From Martinezella dioscoreae (GTDB taxonomy: Bacteria > Pseudomonadota > Alphaproteobacteria > Rhizobiales > Rhizobiaceae), in the NCBI RefSeq assembly GCF_009176305.1, contig NZ_BLAJ01000001.1, positions 248,001 through 312,000 on the forward strand: a stretch of DNA of 64,000 bases, in the 5' to 3' direction. Positions 17,382-24,792 of the stretch are shown here, in pieces (position 1 is the first letter of the stretch; every line of letters starts with the position of its first letter). The notes beneath the pieces are model-generated. The model made no database searches, had not been told where the DNA came from, and worked only from the letters and a program-made list of their open reading frames with translations. Position numbers and translations under genes: made by a program.

Positions 17382-17875
17382 AGGTCGTCCATCGGATATT
17401 CGGCGACCGCCGCGCTCTGGCGGGCCCGCCATTCGTCGAGCCGGTCGGCGATCTCTTCATCGCCAAGCGCCAGCACGGCGGCGGCAAGAAGGGCGGCATT
17501 GACCGCGCCGGCCTTGCCGATCGCAAGCGTGCCGACGGGAATGCCGGCCGGCATCTGCACGATCGAGAGAAGACTGTCCTGCCCGGAGAGCGCGCGGGAT
17601 TGCACCGGCACGCCGAAGACCGGCAGCGGGGTCATGGAAGCCGCCATGCCCGGCAGGTGTGCTGCGCCGCCGGCGCCAGCGATGATGACCTTGAAGCCCT
17701 CGTCCTTTGCGCCCTTGGCGAAGTTCACCAGCCTGTCCGGCGTACGATGAGCGGAAATGATGCGCGCATCATAGGTGATTTCAAGCGCTTCCAAGGTGTC
17801 CGCAGCATTCTTCATGGTTTCCCAGTCGGACTGGCTTCCCATGATGATGGCGACAGGCGGTCTTTCGGTCAGCAT
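17378..17875 (-). CDS. purE: N5-carboxyaminoimidazole ribonucleotide mutase
   Basis: Class I PurE of 165 aa, converting N5-CAIR to CAIR in purine synthesis. Characteristic segments are [12 protein letters not shown], the ISAHRTPDR active-site histidine region, [35 protein letters not shown] and the [11 protein letters not shown] helix. It is first in the purEK pair, and its last four bases are the ATGA overlap with purK. The YdcH-type DUF465 gene begins upstream, separated by 16 bases on the same strand, so all three may form one transcript. Confidence 0.96.
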   Translation of the reverse strand: MLTERPPVAIIMGSQSDWETMKNAADTLEALEITYDARIISAHRTPDRLVNFAKGAKDEGFKVIIAGAGGAAHLPGMAASMTPLPVFGVPVQSRALSGQDSLLSIVQMPAGIPVGTLAIGKAGAVNAALLAAAVLALGDEEIADRLDEWRARQSAAVAEYPMDDL

Positions 17876-17891
17876 CGTTGCGTTGTGCTCC

Positions 17892-18095
17892 TCAGGCGAT
17901 GATATCGGGTATAATCTGGTCTTCCAGCTTGGTTAGCTTGTCCTTGATGACGAGCTTCTTTTTCTTCATGCGCTGGATACGAAGGGCGTCGCAGCCCGTT
18001 TCAATCATGGCATTGATTGCGGCATCATAATCCTCGTGTTCCTGGCGCAAACGCGCCACGATCAGCCTGATTTCCGCCTGTTCCTGATCGGCCAT
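17892..18095 (-). CDS. YdcH-like DUF465 protein
   Basis: The 67 aa protein is predicted to form a helical hairpin rich in charged residues ([23 protein letters not shown], then [25 protein letters not shown]), the DUF465 pattern with the conserved K-rich LKKKKL-IKD segment. The function is unknown. ATG 18095 was chosen because GGGGA lies seven bases upstream; an alternative ATG at 18101 is only one base from that site. It is 16 bases upstream of purE. A second DUF465 gene begins 231 bases away on the opposite strand. Confidence 0.85.
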   Translation of the reverse strand: MADQEQAEIRLIVARLRQEHEDYDAAINAMIETGCDALRIQRMKKKKLVIKDKLTKLEDQIIPDIIA

Positions 18096-18325
18096 GTTCA
18101 TTTCCCCAGCATATCGCGGAATCGCATTCGTTCCGCCTCCTGAATTCCGCAAGCTCCTATCACCAAATGACGATAACGGGAAGTTATCCTTCATCACGAA
18201 TTTGCCGCCTATAGGCCACGTTTTCGCCTTCGACAAAGGCTCGATCTTATGGCACAGTGGGAGGGTTGACACCTAGAGCCTTGGCGAATGGATGGTCAGG
18301 GCTCTTAAGAGGAAGGAAGGGTCAT

Positions 18326-18499
18326 ATGACTGTTCAAGCTCATCTTGAATCGCTCGAAAAGAAACATGTCGCGCTTGAGGAGGCGCTCCATGCGGCAATG
18401 TCATCTCCCTCTAGCAATGATACGGAAATAGCCGACATCAAACGCAGGAAACTGCGCGTCAAGGACGAAATCCAACGTCTGCGTTCCTCAGTCCACTGA
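18326..18499 (+). CDS. second YdcH-like DUF465 protein
   Basis: The 57 aa protein reads HLESLEKKHVALEEALHAAM, then the loop PSSNDTEIADIKRRKLRVKDEIQRLR, matching the DUF465 consensus (HxxLxxKHxxLE...LKRxKLxLKDEI) better than its neighbour. GGAAGG precedes ATG 18326. Such proteins are small soluble helical hairpins of unknown role. It is divergent from the other DUF465 gene, and the two proteins could form mixed coiled-coil assemblies, which is inference only. Confidence 0.85.
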   Translation: MTVQAHLESLEKKHVALEEALHAAMSSPSSNDTEIADIKRRKLRVKDEIQRLRSSVH

Positions 18500-18609
18500 G
18501 GCAACGTTCCAAAGTTTAAAAGCCATCGATCTTGAGGGCAAGAGAGGCGGATCGAAAGGTCTTAAGGCAAATTCCCAGTCAGGATCGATGAGCATTTCCG
18601 TTTAACGGA

Positions 18610-18654
18610 TGCGCCAACTTCATAGCGTCGGAGGTAGGGGTTGGCGCAATTTTC
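18610..18654 (+). terminator. hairpin and T-tract after the plus-strand DUF465 gene
   Basis: A 9-bp perfect inverted repeat (TGCGCCAAC 18610-18618, GTTGGCGCA 18640-18648) with a 21-base loop, followed by ATTTTCCCC. It lies 110 bases downstream of the DUF465 stop. The remaining 18500-18753 spacer has no gene. The structure could be the 3' end of a small RNA as well as a terminator. Confidence 0.5.
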
Positions 18655-18753
18655 CCCATCTTATGCAACAAATGTCGTCGGTGACGACTCTTGGCTCGTT
18701 GTGATCCTCCGGCAAATCTCGCAAATTGCCGAAATTCGAGGCGCCGAGATGAT

Positions 18754-19137
18754 ATGACGACAATCGGGCTGGCTGCATTCATCGAAAGCGGCCGGATTCT
18801 GATGGCGCGTCGCGCCGCAAACAAGCAGTATTATCCGGGACATTGGGATTTAGTTGGCGGCCATGTCGAGGCGGATGAGCCTATCGTTGCCACGCTCATC
18901 AGAGAAGCCCGCGAAGAGGTCGGTGTTACACCTGTCGCCTTCCGCTATTTGGGTTTCTTCAAAGATAGCCGATACGAAACCACCTATCATTTATATGAGG
19001 TTACAGGCTGGTCCGGCGGATTGCCCAGGTTGATCGGACACGAACATACCGATTTGGCGTGGGTGGCATTGAATGATACCAGCTTTGTCGTGCCACTGGC
19101 TCATCCAGAAGTCATGTCGTTTCTGTCACCGGCTTAG
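18754..19137 (+). CDS. Nudix hydrolase
   Basis: The 127 aa protein has a complete Nudix box: GGHVEADEPIVATLIREAREEVGV, matching GX5EX7REUXEEXGU at about residues 35-58. It cleaves a nucleoside diphosphate linked to another moiety, but the substrate cannot be read from the sequence. The domain begins within a few residues of ATG 18754. A longer frame from 18691 adds 21 residues with no match. It is alone on this strand, with the convergent ArsR gene following. Confidence 0.88.
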   Translation: MTTIGLAAFIESGRILMARRAANKQYYPGHWDLVGGHVEADEPIVATLIREAREEVGVTPVAFRYLGFFKDSRYETTYHLYEVTGWSGGLPRLIGHEHTDLAWVALNDTSFVVPLAHPEVMSFLSPA

Positions 19138-19215
19138 CTCTAGCGGCGGCAGGCCAAAACCTCGATTCGTGTTGCAGTGATTGCCTGCCAAATGCCGCAA
19201 AGCGAAGGTCTCTTT

Positions 19216-19476
19216 TCAGGACCAGAATTGATCCAGCCACAAATTCAGCTTGTCGAAGCCGCGGCTGTTGACCGCATAGATGCGTTTCGTGCCTTCGTTG
19301 GTGACGGAAACGAGGTTGCTGTCGAGCAGCGCCTTGAGATGCTGTGAGACGGCCGGGCGGCTGATCGGCAGGCCCTGCGCCAGTTCGTTGACCGTCTTGG
19401 GTGCGCGGCGCAATTCCTCCAGCAGATGACGCCGGTTCGGATCCGCGATGGCTGCGAAAGGGTCCATGGTCGACAT
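19216..19476 (-). CDS. ArsR family transcriptional regulator
   Basis: The 86 aa winged helix-turn-helix protein starts MSTMDPFAAIADPNRRHLLEEL, with the recognition helix region ISRPAVSQHLKALLDSNLVSV and wing TNEGTKRIY. It has no cysteine, so it does not sense metal like classical ArsR. Members of this short type often pair with SRPBCC/AHSA1 or transport genes, but no such partner is adjacent here. The next gene, ThiE-like, is on the opposite strand with about 210 bases between starts. Confidence 0.85.
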   Translation of the reverse strand: MSTMDPFAAIADPNRRHLLEELRRAPKTVNELAQGLPISRPAVSQHLKALLDSNLVSVTNEGTKRIYAVNSRGFDKLNLWLDQFWS

Positions 19477-19687
19477 GGGCGAAAGCTACGTCAAACACCA
19501 AAGGGCGGCAAGTTAATTGTGCGCTGCATGATATATTGTGAGAATGGTCGCTTGCGAAGGTTCGCGTCATGAGTGTCCTCTGCTGCGAATTGCCGGTTTC
19601 AGCCGCTGCCCCTTGTCAGAGCGAGCTAACGGATTTACTCACGATTATCGAACCGGTGCGCCGTCGCTGACGATGGAAGCCGAAACC

Positions 19688-20353
19688 ATGGAAGCTCGCA
19701 TGACCGTGCCCGAAGATCGTTGCCGCCTAGTTCTCATCGTTCCCGACATTGCCGATATCGAGCAGCGGGCGAAGGCGGTGGCCGATGCCTTGAGGGGCGG
19801 AGACGTCGCCTCGGTTATCATTCCTCAATATGGTCTCGATGACAGCACCTTCCAGAAACATGCGGAAAAGCTGGTGCCGGTCATCCAAGCCGCAGGTGTG
19901 GCAGCGCTCATCGCCGGGGACAGCCGCGTCGCGGGCCGTGCCAAGGCTGATGGGTTGCATATTGCCGGCAATATCACCGAGCTTACCGAAGCCGTCGAAA
20001 AATTCGTGCCGAAGCTGATCGTCGGCGGTGGCAGCGCGGCCGACAGACATAGCGCGCTGGAGGTCGGCGAGCTCAGGCCGGACTATATCTTCTTCGGCAA
20101 GTTTGACGGCGACATCAAGCCGGAGGCGCATCCGAAGAACCTGGCACTCGGCGAATGGTGGGCCTCGATGATCGAAATTCCCTGCATCGTCATGGGTGGC
20201 ACCGATCCGAAGTCGGCGCTGGACGTAGCCCTGACGGGTGCCGAGTTCGTCGCGCTGCATCAGGCGGTTTTTGCCGACCCTGCGGCAGCCCCCTCCATCG
20301 TCGCGGAAGTGAATGCGCTTCTGGACGAAAAAGCGCCACGGTTTGAGGATTGA
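19688..20353 (+). CDS. thiamine-phosphate synthase-like protein (ThiE/TenI fold), degenerate
   Basis: About 221 aa from ATG 19688, which has GGAAG eight bases upstream; ATGs at 19673 and 19700 are also possible. The fold is recognisable by RLVLIVPD, then ADGLHIAG (ThiE has DGVHLG), LIVGGGSAADRH, PDYIFFGKFDGD and PCIVMGGTDPKSALDVALTGAEFVAL. The QLREK motif of ThiE, which binds pyrimidine diphosphate, is replaced by a VIIPQYG segment. It therefore may bind a phosphate ligand without making thiamine phosphate. The Sel1 gene follows by 9 bases, so co-transcription is likely. Confidence 0.75.
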   Translation: MEARMTVPEDRCRLVLIVPDIADIEQRAKAVADALRGGDVASVIIPQYGLDDSTFQKHAEKLVPVIQAAGVAALIAGDSRVAGRAKADGLHIAGNITELTEAVEKFVPKLIVGGGSAADRHSALEVGELRPDYIFFGKFDGDIKPEAHPKNLALGEWWASMIEIPCIVMGGTDPKSALDVALTGAEFVALHQAVFADPAAAPSIVAEVNALLDEKAPRFED

Positions 20354-20362
20354 TAGCGATCC

Positions 20363-21583
20363 ATGTCGTCAGCGCCTCGATTCCGCCATCGATCCTTCCT
20401 TGCCGTGCTTGCAGCCGGGCTCGCGGCATTTCCGTTGCTGGCCGCAGCGCAATCAGGCAACAGTGATACGTCGCTGCCCGGTGTTTCGCAGCCGGCGGAG
20501 AAGGGCGCGCGTCCCGATGACAACGCACAAACCGACGACGACACAACTGTGCCGGCTGCACCGCAGCATAACGACAATGTCATGACGCGGCCTTTGGGCG
20601 CCGATGCCGGCACCTTCAAGACCGAAAAGATTCAGCCGGGCGCGGAGCCGAAAGCTGACAGCGACATCAAGCCATCTCAGGGTGTCGGGGTTTTCGAGCG
20701 CATGGGGGCAAACTTGCCCGACCTGCCGCCGGAACGGCCCTTCACCGGCAAGGTGGACGATGCTTATGGCGCCTTCCAGCGCGGCTATTACCTGACCGCC
20801 TTCCAAAAAGCATTGCCGCGGGCGCAGCTTGGCGATCCGGCCGCACAGACCTTGATCGCAGAGCTGATGGCACAGGGCCTGGGCGTTAAACGCGACACGA
20901 AGGACGCCGCCTTCTGGTACGGCAAGGCGGCCGAGGGCGGCGATCCCACGGCGATGTTCAAATACGCGCTGATCCTGATGGAAGGGCGCGATGTGCCCCG
21001 CGATCAGAAGAAGGCCGACGACTGGATGAAGAAGGCGGCCGATGCGGGTCAGCCTTCGGCGGAATTCAACGTAGCCCAGATGCTGACGGCCGAAAATCCT
21101 GGCCCCAAGGGCCTGCAGATGGCGCTTCCCTATTATGAGAAATCTGCCGAGCAGGGCATCGCCGACGCGCAATATGCCGTGTCGCAGCTCTATCTCAACC
21201 TTCCCGACCTGCCGCCGGAAAAGAAAGCGCGTGCGCGGGAATGGCTGTCGCGTGCCGCCAATGCCGGCTTCGATACCGCACAGCTCGACATGGGCATCTG
21301 GCTGATCAACGGCACCGGCGGCGCACAGGATCTCGAAAACGGCTTCAACTGGATGAGGGTTGCAGCCTATCGCGGCAACGTCGTTGCGCAGAACAAGCTG
21401 GCGCATCTTTATATCAACGCCATCGGCACGAAGCAGGATCCGGTGGCGGCCGCTACCTGGTATGTCATTTCCCGCCGTGCCGGCCTGAAAGACCCCGAGC
21501 TCGAGGATTTCTATCAAGGGATCGAGGACTATCAGCAGAAGGCGGCCATCGACGCAGCCAACAAGTATCGGCGTGCGCGATAA
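20363..21583 (+). CDS. secreted Sel1-like repeat (TPR) protein
   Basis: The 406 aa protein has a signal peptide (RHRSFLAVLAAGLAAFPLLAAAQS) and a Pro/Asp-rich disordered stretch to about residue 125. Several Sel1 repeats follow: RDTKDAAFWYGKAAEGGDPTAMFKYALIL, RDQKKADDWMKKAADAGQPSAEFNVAQML, KGLQMALPYYEKSAEQGIADAQYAVSQLY and more to the end. Sel1 proteins are scaffolds, and in rhizobia the ExoR regulator is of this kind, but this one is not ExoR. It is likely periplasmic. It follows the ThiE-like gene closely. Confidence 0.87.
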   Translation: MSSAPRFRHRSFLAVLAAGLAAFPLLAAAQSGNSDTSLPGVSQPAEKGARPDDNAQTDDDTTVPAAPQHNDNVMTRPLGADAGTFKTEKIQPGAEPKADSDIKPSQGVGVFERMGANLPDLPPERPFTGKVDDAYGAFQRGYYLTAFQKALPRAQLGDPAAQTLIAELMAQGLGVKRDTKDAAFWYGKAAEGGDPTAMFKYALILMEGRDVPRDQKKADDWMKKAADAGQPSAEFNVAQMLTAENPGPKGLQMALPYYEKSAEQGIADAQYAVSQLYLNLPDLPPEKKARAREWLSRAANAGFDTAQLDMGIWLINGTGGAQDLENGFNWMRVAAYRGNVVAQNKLAHLYINAIGTKQDPVAAATWYVISRRAGLKDPELEDFYQGIEDYQQKAAIDAANKYRRAR

Positions 21584-21721
21584 TAAAGTGTCGGATTGAG
21601 CCCTGGCGGAGCTGATCTGAGGTCAGTTTGCGTCTGCCATGGTCTCGCCACTTGAAATTCCCCCGATTTTATGGTCTTGAGGCCGCCAATCTTTATTTCC
21701 GCTGACGCTCCCGCTCCGTCG

Positions 21722-21739
21722 GGGCCTGCTTTCAGGCCC
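21722..21739 (+). other. hairpin in the leader of the inositol monophosphatase gene
   Basis: GGGCCTG (21722-21728) and CAGGCCC (21733-21739) form a 7-bp stem with a CTTT loop, nested inside a wider CGCTGA...TCAGCG inverted repeat. No T-run follows. It lies about 35 bases before ATG 21774 and could affect translation of that gene. Confidence 0.35.
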
Positions 21740-21773
21740 GATCAGCGCTTTCTGCATTACCCAAGGAAACCCG

Positions 21774-22574
21774 ATGGCCCGTTCTGCTCTTCTCAATGTC
21801 ATGGTTCAGGCTGCCCTCAAGGCAGGTAAGTCGCTCAGCCGCGATTTCGGCGAAGTGCAGAACCTGCAGGTTTCGGTGAAGGGACCGGGCGATTTCGTCA
21901 GCCAGGCGGATCTGAAGGCGCAGAAGATCATCCGCGACGAGCTGTTGAAGGCACGCCCGACCTACGGTTTCCTCGGCGAGGAAGGTGAAGAGGTCAAGGG
22001 CACGGATGGCGCTCATCGCTGGATCGTCGATCCACTCGACGGTACCACCAATTTCCTGCACGGCATTCCGATGTTTGCCGTTTCGATCGCGCTAGAGCGC
22101 AACGACGAGATCGTCGCCGGCGTCATCTTCAATCCGGCGACCGACGAACTCTATACGACCGAACGCGGCGGCGGCGCATTCCTCAACGATCGTCGTCTGC
22201 GCGTCGCCTCGCGCCGTGTGCTGTCGGACAGCGTCATCGGCTGCGGCGTTCCGCATCTCGGCCGCGGCAATCACGGCAAGTTCCTGGTCGAGCTGCGCCA
22301 TGTGATGGGCGAAGTCGCGGGCGTGCGCCGTCTCGGCTCTGCATCGCTCGATCTTGCCTATGTTGCTGCCGGCCGCTTCGACGGCTTCTGGGAAACCGGC
22401 CTGTCTCCCTGGGATATTGCAGCCGGCATTCTGCTGATCCGCGAAGCCGGCGGTTTCGTCTCGGATTTCCATGGCGGCACGGACATGCTCGGCACCAATT
22501 CGATCATCTGCGGCAACGAACATATCCAGAAAGCACTCGCCGAAGTGGTTAAGCGACCGATCCCGACGAAGTAA
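21774..22574 (+). CDS. suhB: inositol monophosphatase family phosphatase
   Basis: Mg2+-dependent phosphatase of 266 aa acting on inositol-1-phosphate or related sugar phosphates. Metal ligands are visible in GEEGEE (residues 68-73), in WIVDPLDGTTNF (83-94), and in the later WDIAAGILLIREAGG motif. It is colinear with its family to the end. In enterobacteria SuhB also joins rRNA antitermination complexes; whether this one does is unknown. It is followed by a hairpin and then the MotA/MotB-like pair on the same strand. Confidence 0.9.
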   Translation: MARSALLNVMVQAALKAGKSLSRDFGEVQNLQVSVKGPGDFVSQADLKAQKIIRDELLKARPTYGFLGEEGEEVKGTDGAHRWIVDPLDGTTNFLHGIPMFAVSIALERNDEIVAGVIFNPATDELYTTERGGGAFLNDRRLRVASRRVLSDSVIGCGVPHLGRGNHGKFLVELRHVMGEVAGVRRLGSASLDLAYVAAGRFDGFWETGLSPWDIAAGILLIREAGGFVSDFHGGTDMLGTNSIICGNEHIQKALAEVVKRPIPTK

Positions 22575-22602
22575 GCCATTCCTCTGTTCGCTTTTTCAGA
22601 TG

Positions 22603-22635
22603 ACAAAACAGTCTGTTGCCAACGGACTGTTTTGT
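22603..22635 (+). terminator. hairpin after the inositol monophosphatase gene
   Basis: An 11-bp perfect inverted repeat (22603-22613 with 22625-22635, ACAAAACAGTC/GACTGTTTTGT) with an 11-base loop. The trailing T-run is weak (GTGCTTT), so termination may be partial. It lies between suhB and the MotA-like gene. Confidence 0.55.
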
Positions 22636-22709
22636 GCTTTCCGTCTCTTCAATTCGGCACAATGTTGCTCTAGTCTCCGCCTGCGGAAGATGCGGTGTCG
22701 GAGCGTGTG

Positions 22710-23753
22710 ATGGAAAATGTGAATCTGTCGGATCTCGGATCGACCGACAACGTATCGGGAAATTACGCCTACAAGCTTTCCAGCCCGATGGCTTTCTTCT
22801 GGACGATGGTTCTTTTCCTGGTCATCGTCGGCTTCATCGTGGCAATCCTTTTCCGCCAGGCGCAGGTCGCCTTCCTGCACAATCCCGGCCTCAATGGCCT
22901 GATCGTCGGCGTTCTGGTCGTCGGCATTCTCCTGGTCTTCAACCATGTGCTGATGCTGAGGCCGGAGGTTCGCTGGTTCAATCATTTCCGTGCCGTCGGC
23001 AATGCGGACAAGGTCGGCCGCAATCCGCGGCTGCTGGCGCCGATGCGGGCGCTGCTTGGCAACCGCCGGGCGATGCAGCTATCCACCGCGACGCTGCGCT
23101 CGATCCTTGATTCGATCGCCACGCGTCTCGACGAATCGCGCGATACCTCGCGCTATCTCATCGGTCTGCTCGTCTTTCTCGGCCTTCTCGGCACTTTCTG
23201 GGGTCTGATCGGCACGATCGGCTCGATCAACGACGTCATCCAGGGCCTCGATGCCGGCACCGGCGACACCGGCGATATTCTGAGCGCCCTGAAGACCGGG
23301 CTTTCCGGCCCGCTGGTGGGCATGGGTACGGCCTTCTCGTCGTCCCTGCTCGGCCTTTCCGGCTCGCTGATCCTCGGCTTCCTCGACCTGCAGGCGGGCC
23401 GCGCGCAGAACCGCTTCTATACCGAGCTCGAAAACTGGCTTTCCTCCGTTACCGATGTCGGTTCCGACCTCACGCCTGTCATCGAAAGCGCGGCCGGTGC
23501 TTCCTCGGAAGATGTGCGGGCGCTGTCGGACTATCTGCGCAAGATCGCGGAGGAGGGCGGCGGCCAGCGTTCGGTGACCGCCATGGCAAACCTTGCCGAA
23601 GGCATTCAGGGCCTGGTCAAGAACATGCGCAACGAACAGCAGATGCTGCGCGATTGGATCGAGGCGCAGCAGGAAGAGGCGAAATCGATGCGCCGCACGC
23701 TCGATCGCCTCGCAGACCGGATCAGCCATACCGAGAAGACCGGGAGCAAGTAG
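22710..23753 (+). CDS. MotA/TolQ/ExbB proton channel family protein (non-flagellar)
   Basis: Inner-membrane protein, about 347 aa, expected to form the stator channel of a proton-driven complex. It has hydrophobic helices near residues 25-75 (AFFWTMVLFLVIVGFIVAILF, GLIVGVLVVGILLVF) and the MotA/TolQ core around ISSVCSF-type helix 3 and the GLSGPLVGMGTAFSSSLLGLSG segment in the C-terminal membrane part. A polar helical tail of about 100 residues follows. I chose ATG 22710, with GGAG six bases upstream; a GTG at 22695 is an alternative. It is followed three bases later by the MotB-like gene. Confidence 0.8.
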   Translation: MENVNLSDLGSTDNVSGNYAYKLSSPMAFFWTMVLFLVIVGFIVAILFRQAQVAFLHNPGLNGLIVGVLVVGILLVFNHVLMLRPEVRWFNHFRAVGNADKVGRNPRLLAPMRALLGNRRAMQLSTATLRSILDSIATRLDESRDTSRYLIGLLVFLGLLGTFWGLIGTIGSINDVIQGLDAGTGDTGDILSALKTGLSGPLVGMGTAFSSSLLGLSGSLILGFLDLQAGRAQNRFYTELENWLSSVTDVGSDLTPVIESAAGASSEDVRALSDYLRKIAEEGGGQRSVTAMANLAEGIQGLVKNMRNEQQMLRDWIEAQQEEAKSMRRTLDRLADRISHTEKTGSK

Positions 23754-23756
23754 GCC

Positions 23757-24788
23757 ATGGCGCTCGCCCGCAACCGACGCCATCAGAGAAGCGTCGACTA
23801 CTGGCCCGGCTTCGTCGACGCGTTGTCCACGCTGCTGATGGCGATCATGTTCCTGCTGACGGTATTCGTCGTTGGCCAGTTCATCCTCAGCCGTGAGATT
23901 TCGGGGCGCGACGAGGTGCTCAATCGGCTCAACAGCCGCATCAACGATCTGGTGCAGCAGCTGGCGCTGGAGAAGGGCAGCAAGCAGGATCTGGAGGATG
24001 CCGTCGCCAATCTGCAGGCGTCGCTGTCCTCTGCGGAGACAGAGCGCTCGCGGCTGCAGGCCCTGCTTGCAGCAGGCTCGGGCAGCAGCCAGGCCGCGGA
24101 AAAGCGGGCCGGATCGCTTTCGCAGGAGCTTGACGAGCAGAAGCAGGTGAGCGCGCGGGCAATGAGCCAGGTCGATCTGCTCAACCAACAGATTGCCGCC
24201 CTGCGCAGCCAGATCGCCGCTATCGAAGCTGCCCTTCAGGCATCGGAAGCCAAGGATCAGTCATCGCAGGTGAAGATTGCCGATCTCGGCCGGCGGCTGA
24301 ATGTGGCACTGGCGCAGCGTGTGCAGGAGCTGAACCGCTATCGTTCCGACTTCTTCGGCCGTTTGCGCGAAATCCTTTCCGACCGCGATAACATCCGCAT
24401 CGTCGGCGACCGCTTCGTGTTCCAATCCGAAGTGCTGTTCCCATCGGGTTCTGCCGATCTCAATCCGGCCGGCCAAACGGAGATGACCAAACTTGCAGCG
24501 GCTCTCATCGATCTTTCCAAGGAAATTCCGCCCGAGATCAATTGGGTACTGCGCGTCGATGGCCACACCGACAATGTGCCGCTTTCAGGCAATGGGCGTT
24601 ATCCGGACAACTGGGCTCTGTCATCCGCGCGCGCCATCGCTGTCGTCAAGTTCCTGATCTCGCAGGGCGTGCCTGCCGACAGGCTGGTCGCGGCGGGCTT
24701 CGGTGAGTTCCAGCCGATCGCACCAGGCGATACGCCGGATGCCCGTGCCACCAACCGCCGCATCGAGCTGAAGCTGACGGAAAAATAA
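23757..24788 (+). CDS. MotB-like OmpA-domain peptidoglycan-binding protein (non-flagellar)
   Basis: The 343 aa protein has one N-terminal helix (DYWPGFVDALSTLLMAIMFL) carrying the acidic residue in the position of the proton-binding Asp of MotB/TolR. A long coiled coil (about residues 50-190, alternating Ala, Gln, Leu, Ser) comes next. The C-terminal OmpA-like domain has VDGHTDNVPL and the NWALSSARAIAVVKFLISQG segment, and would bind peptidoglycan. Together with the preceding gene it should form a peptidoglycan-anchored, proton-driven motor unit. No flagellar, Tol-Pal or Exb partners are adjacent, so its output is unknown. Confidence 0.82.
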   Translation: MALARNRRHQRSVDYWPGFVDALSTLLMAIMFLLTVFVVGQFILSREISGRDEVLNRLNSRINDLVQQLALEKGSKQDLEDAVANLQASLSSAETERSRLQALLAAGSGSSQAAEKRAGSLSQELDEQKQVSARAMSQVDLLNQQIAALRSQIAAIEAALQASEAKDQSSQVKIADLGRRLNVALAQRVQELNRYRSDFFGRLREILSDRDNIRIVGDRFVFQSEVLFPSGSADLNPAGQTEMTKLAAALIDLSKEIPPEINWVLRVDGHTDNVPLSGNGRYPDNWALSSARAIAVVKFLISQGVPADRLVAAGFGEFQPIAPGDTPDARATNRRIELKLTEK

Positions 24789-24792
24789 TCAG

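Noticed and set aside
22710-24788. Zorya-type anti-phage system (ZorAB)
   Set aside because: The MotA/MotB-like pair resembles ZorA/ZorB in fold, but the ZorA-type long tail is missing and no ZorC, ZorD or ZorE gene follows. The next gene is an ECF42 sigma factor on the opposite strand.
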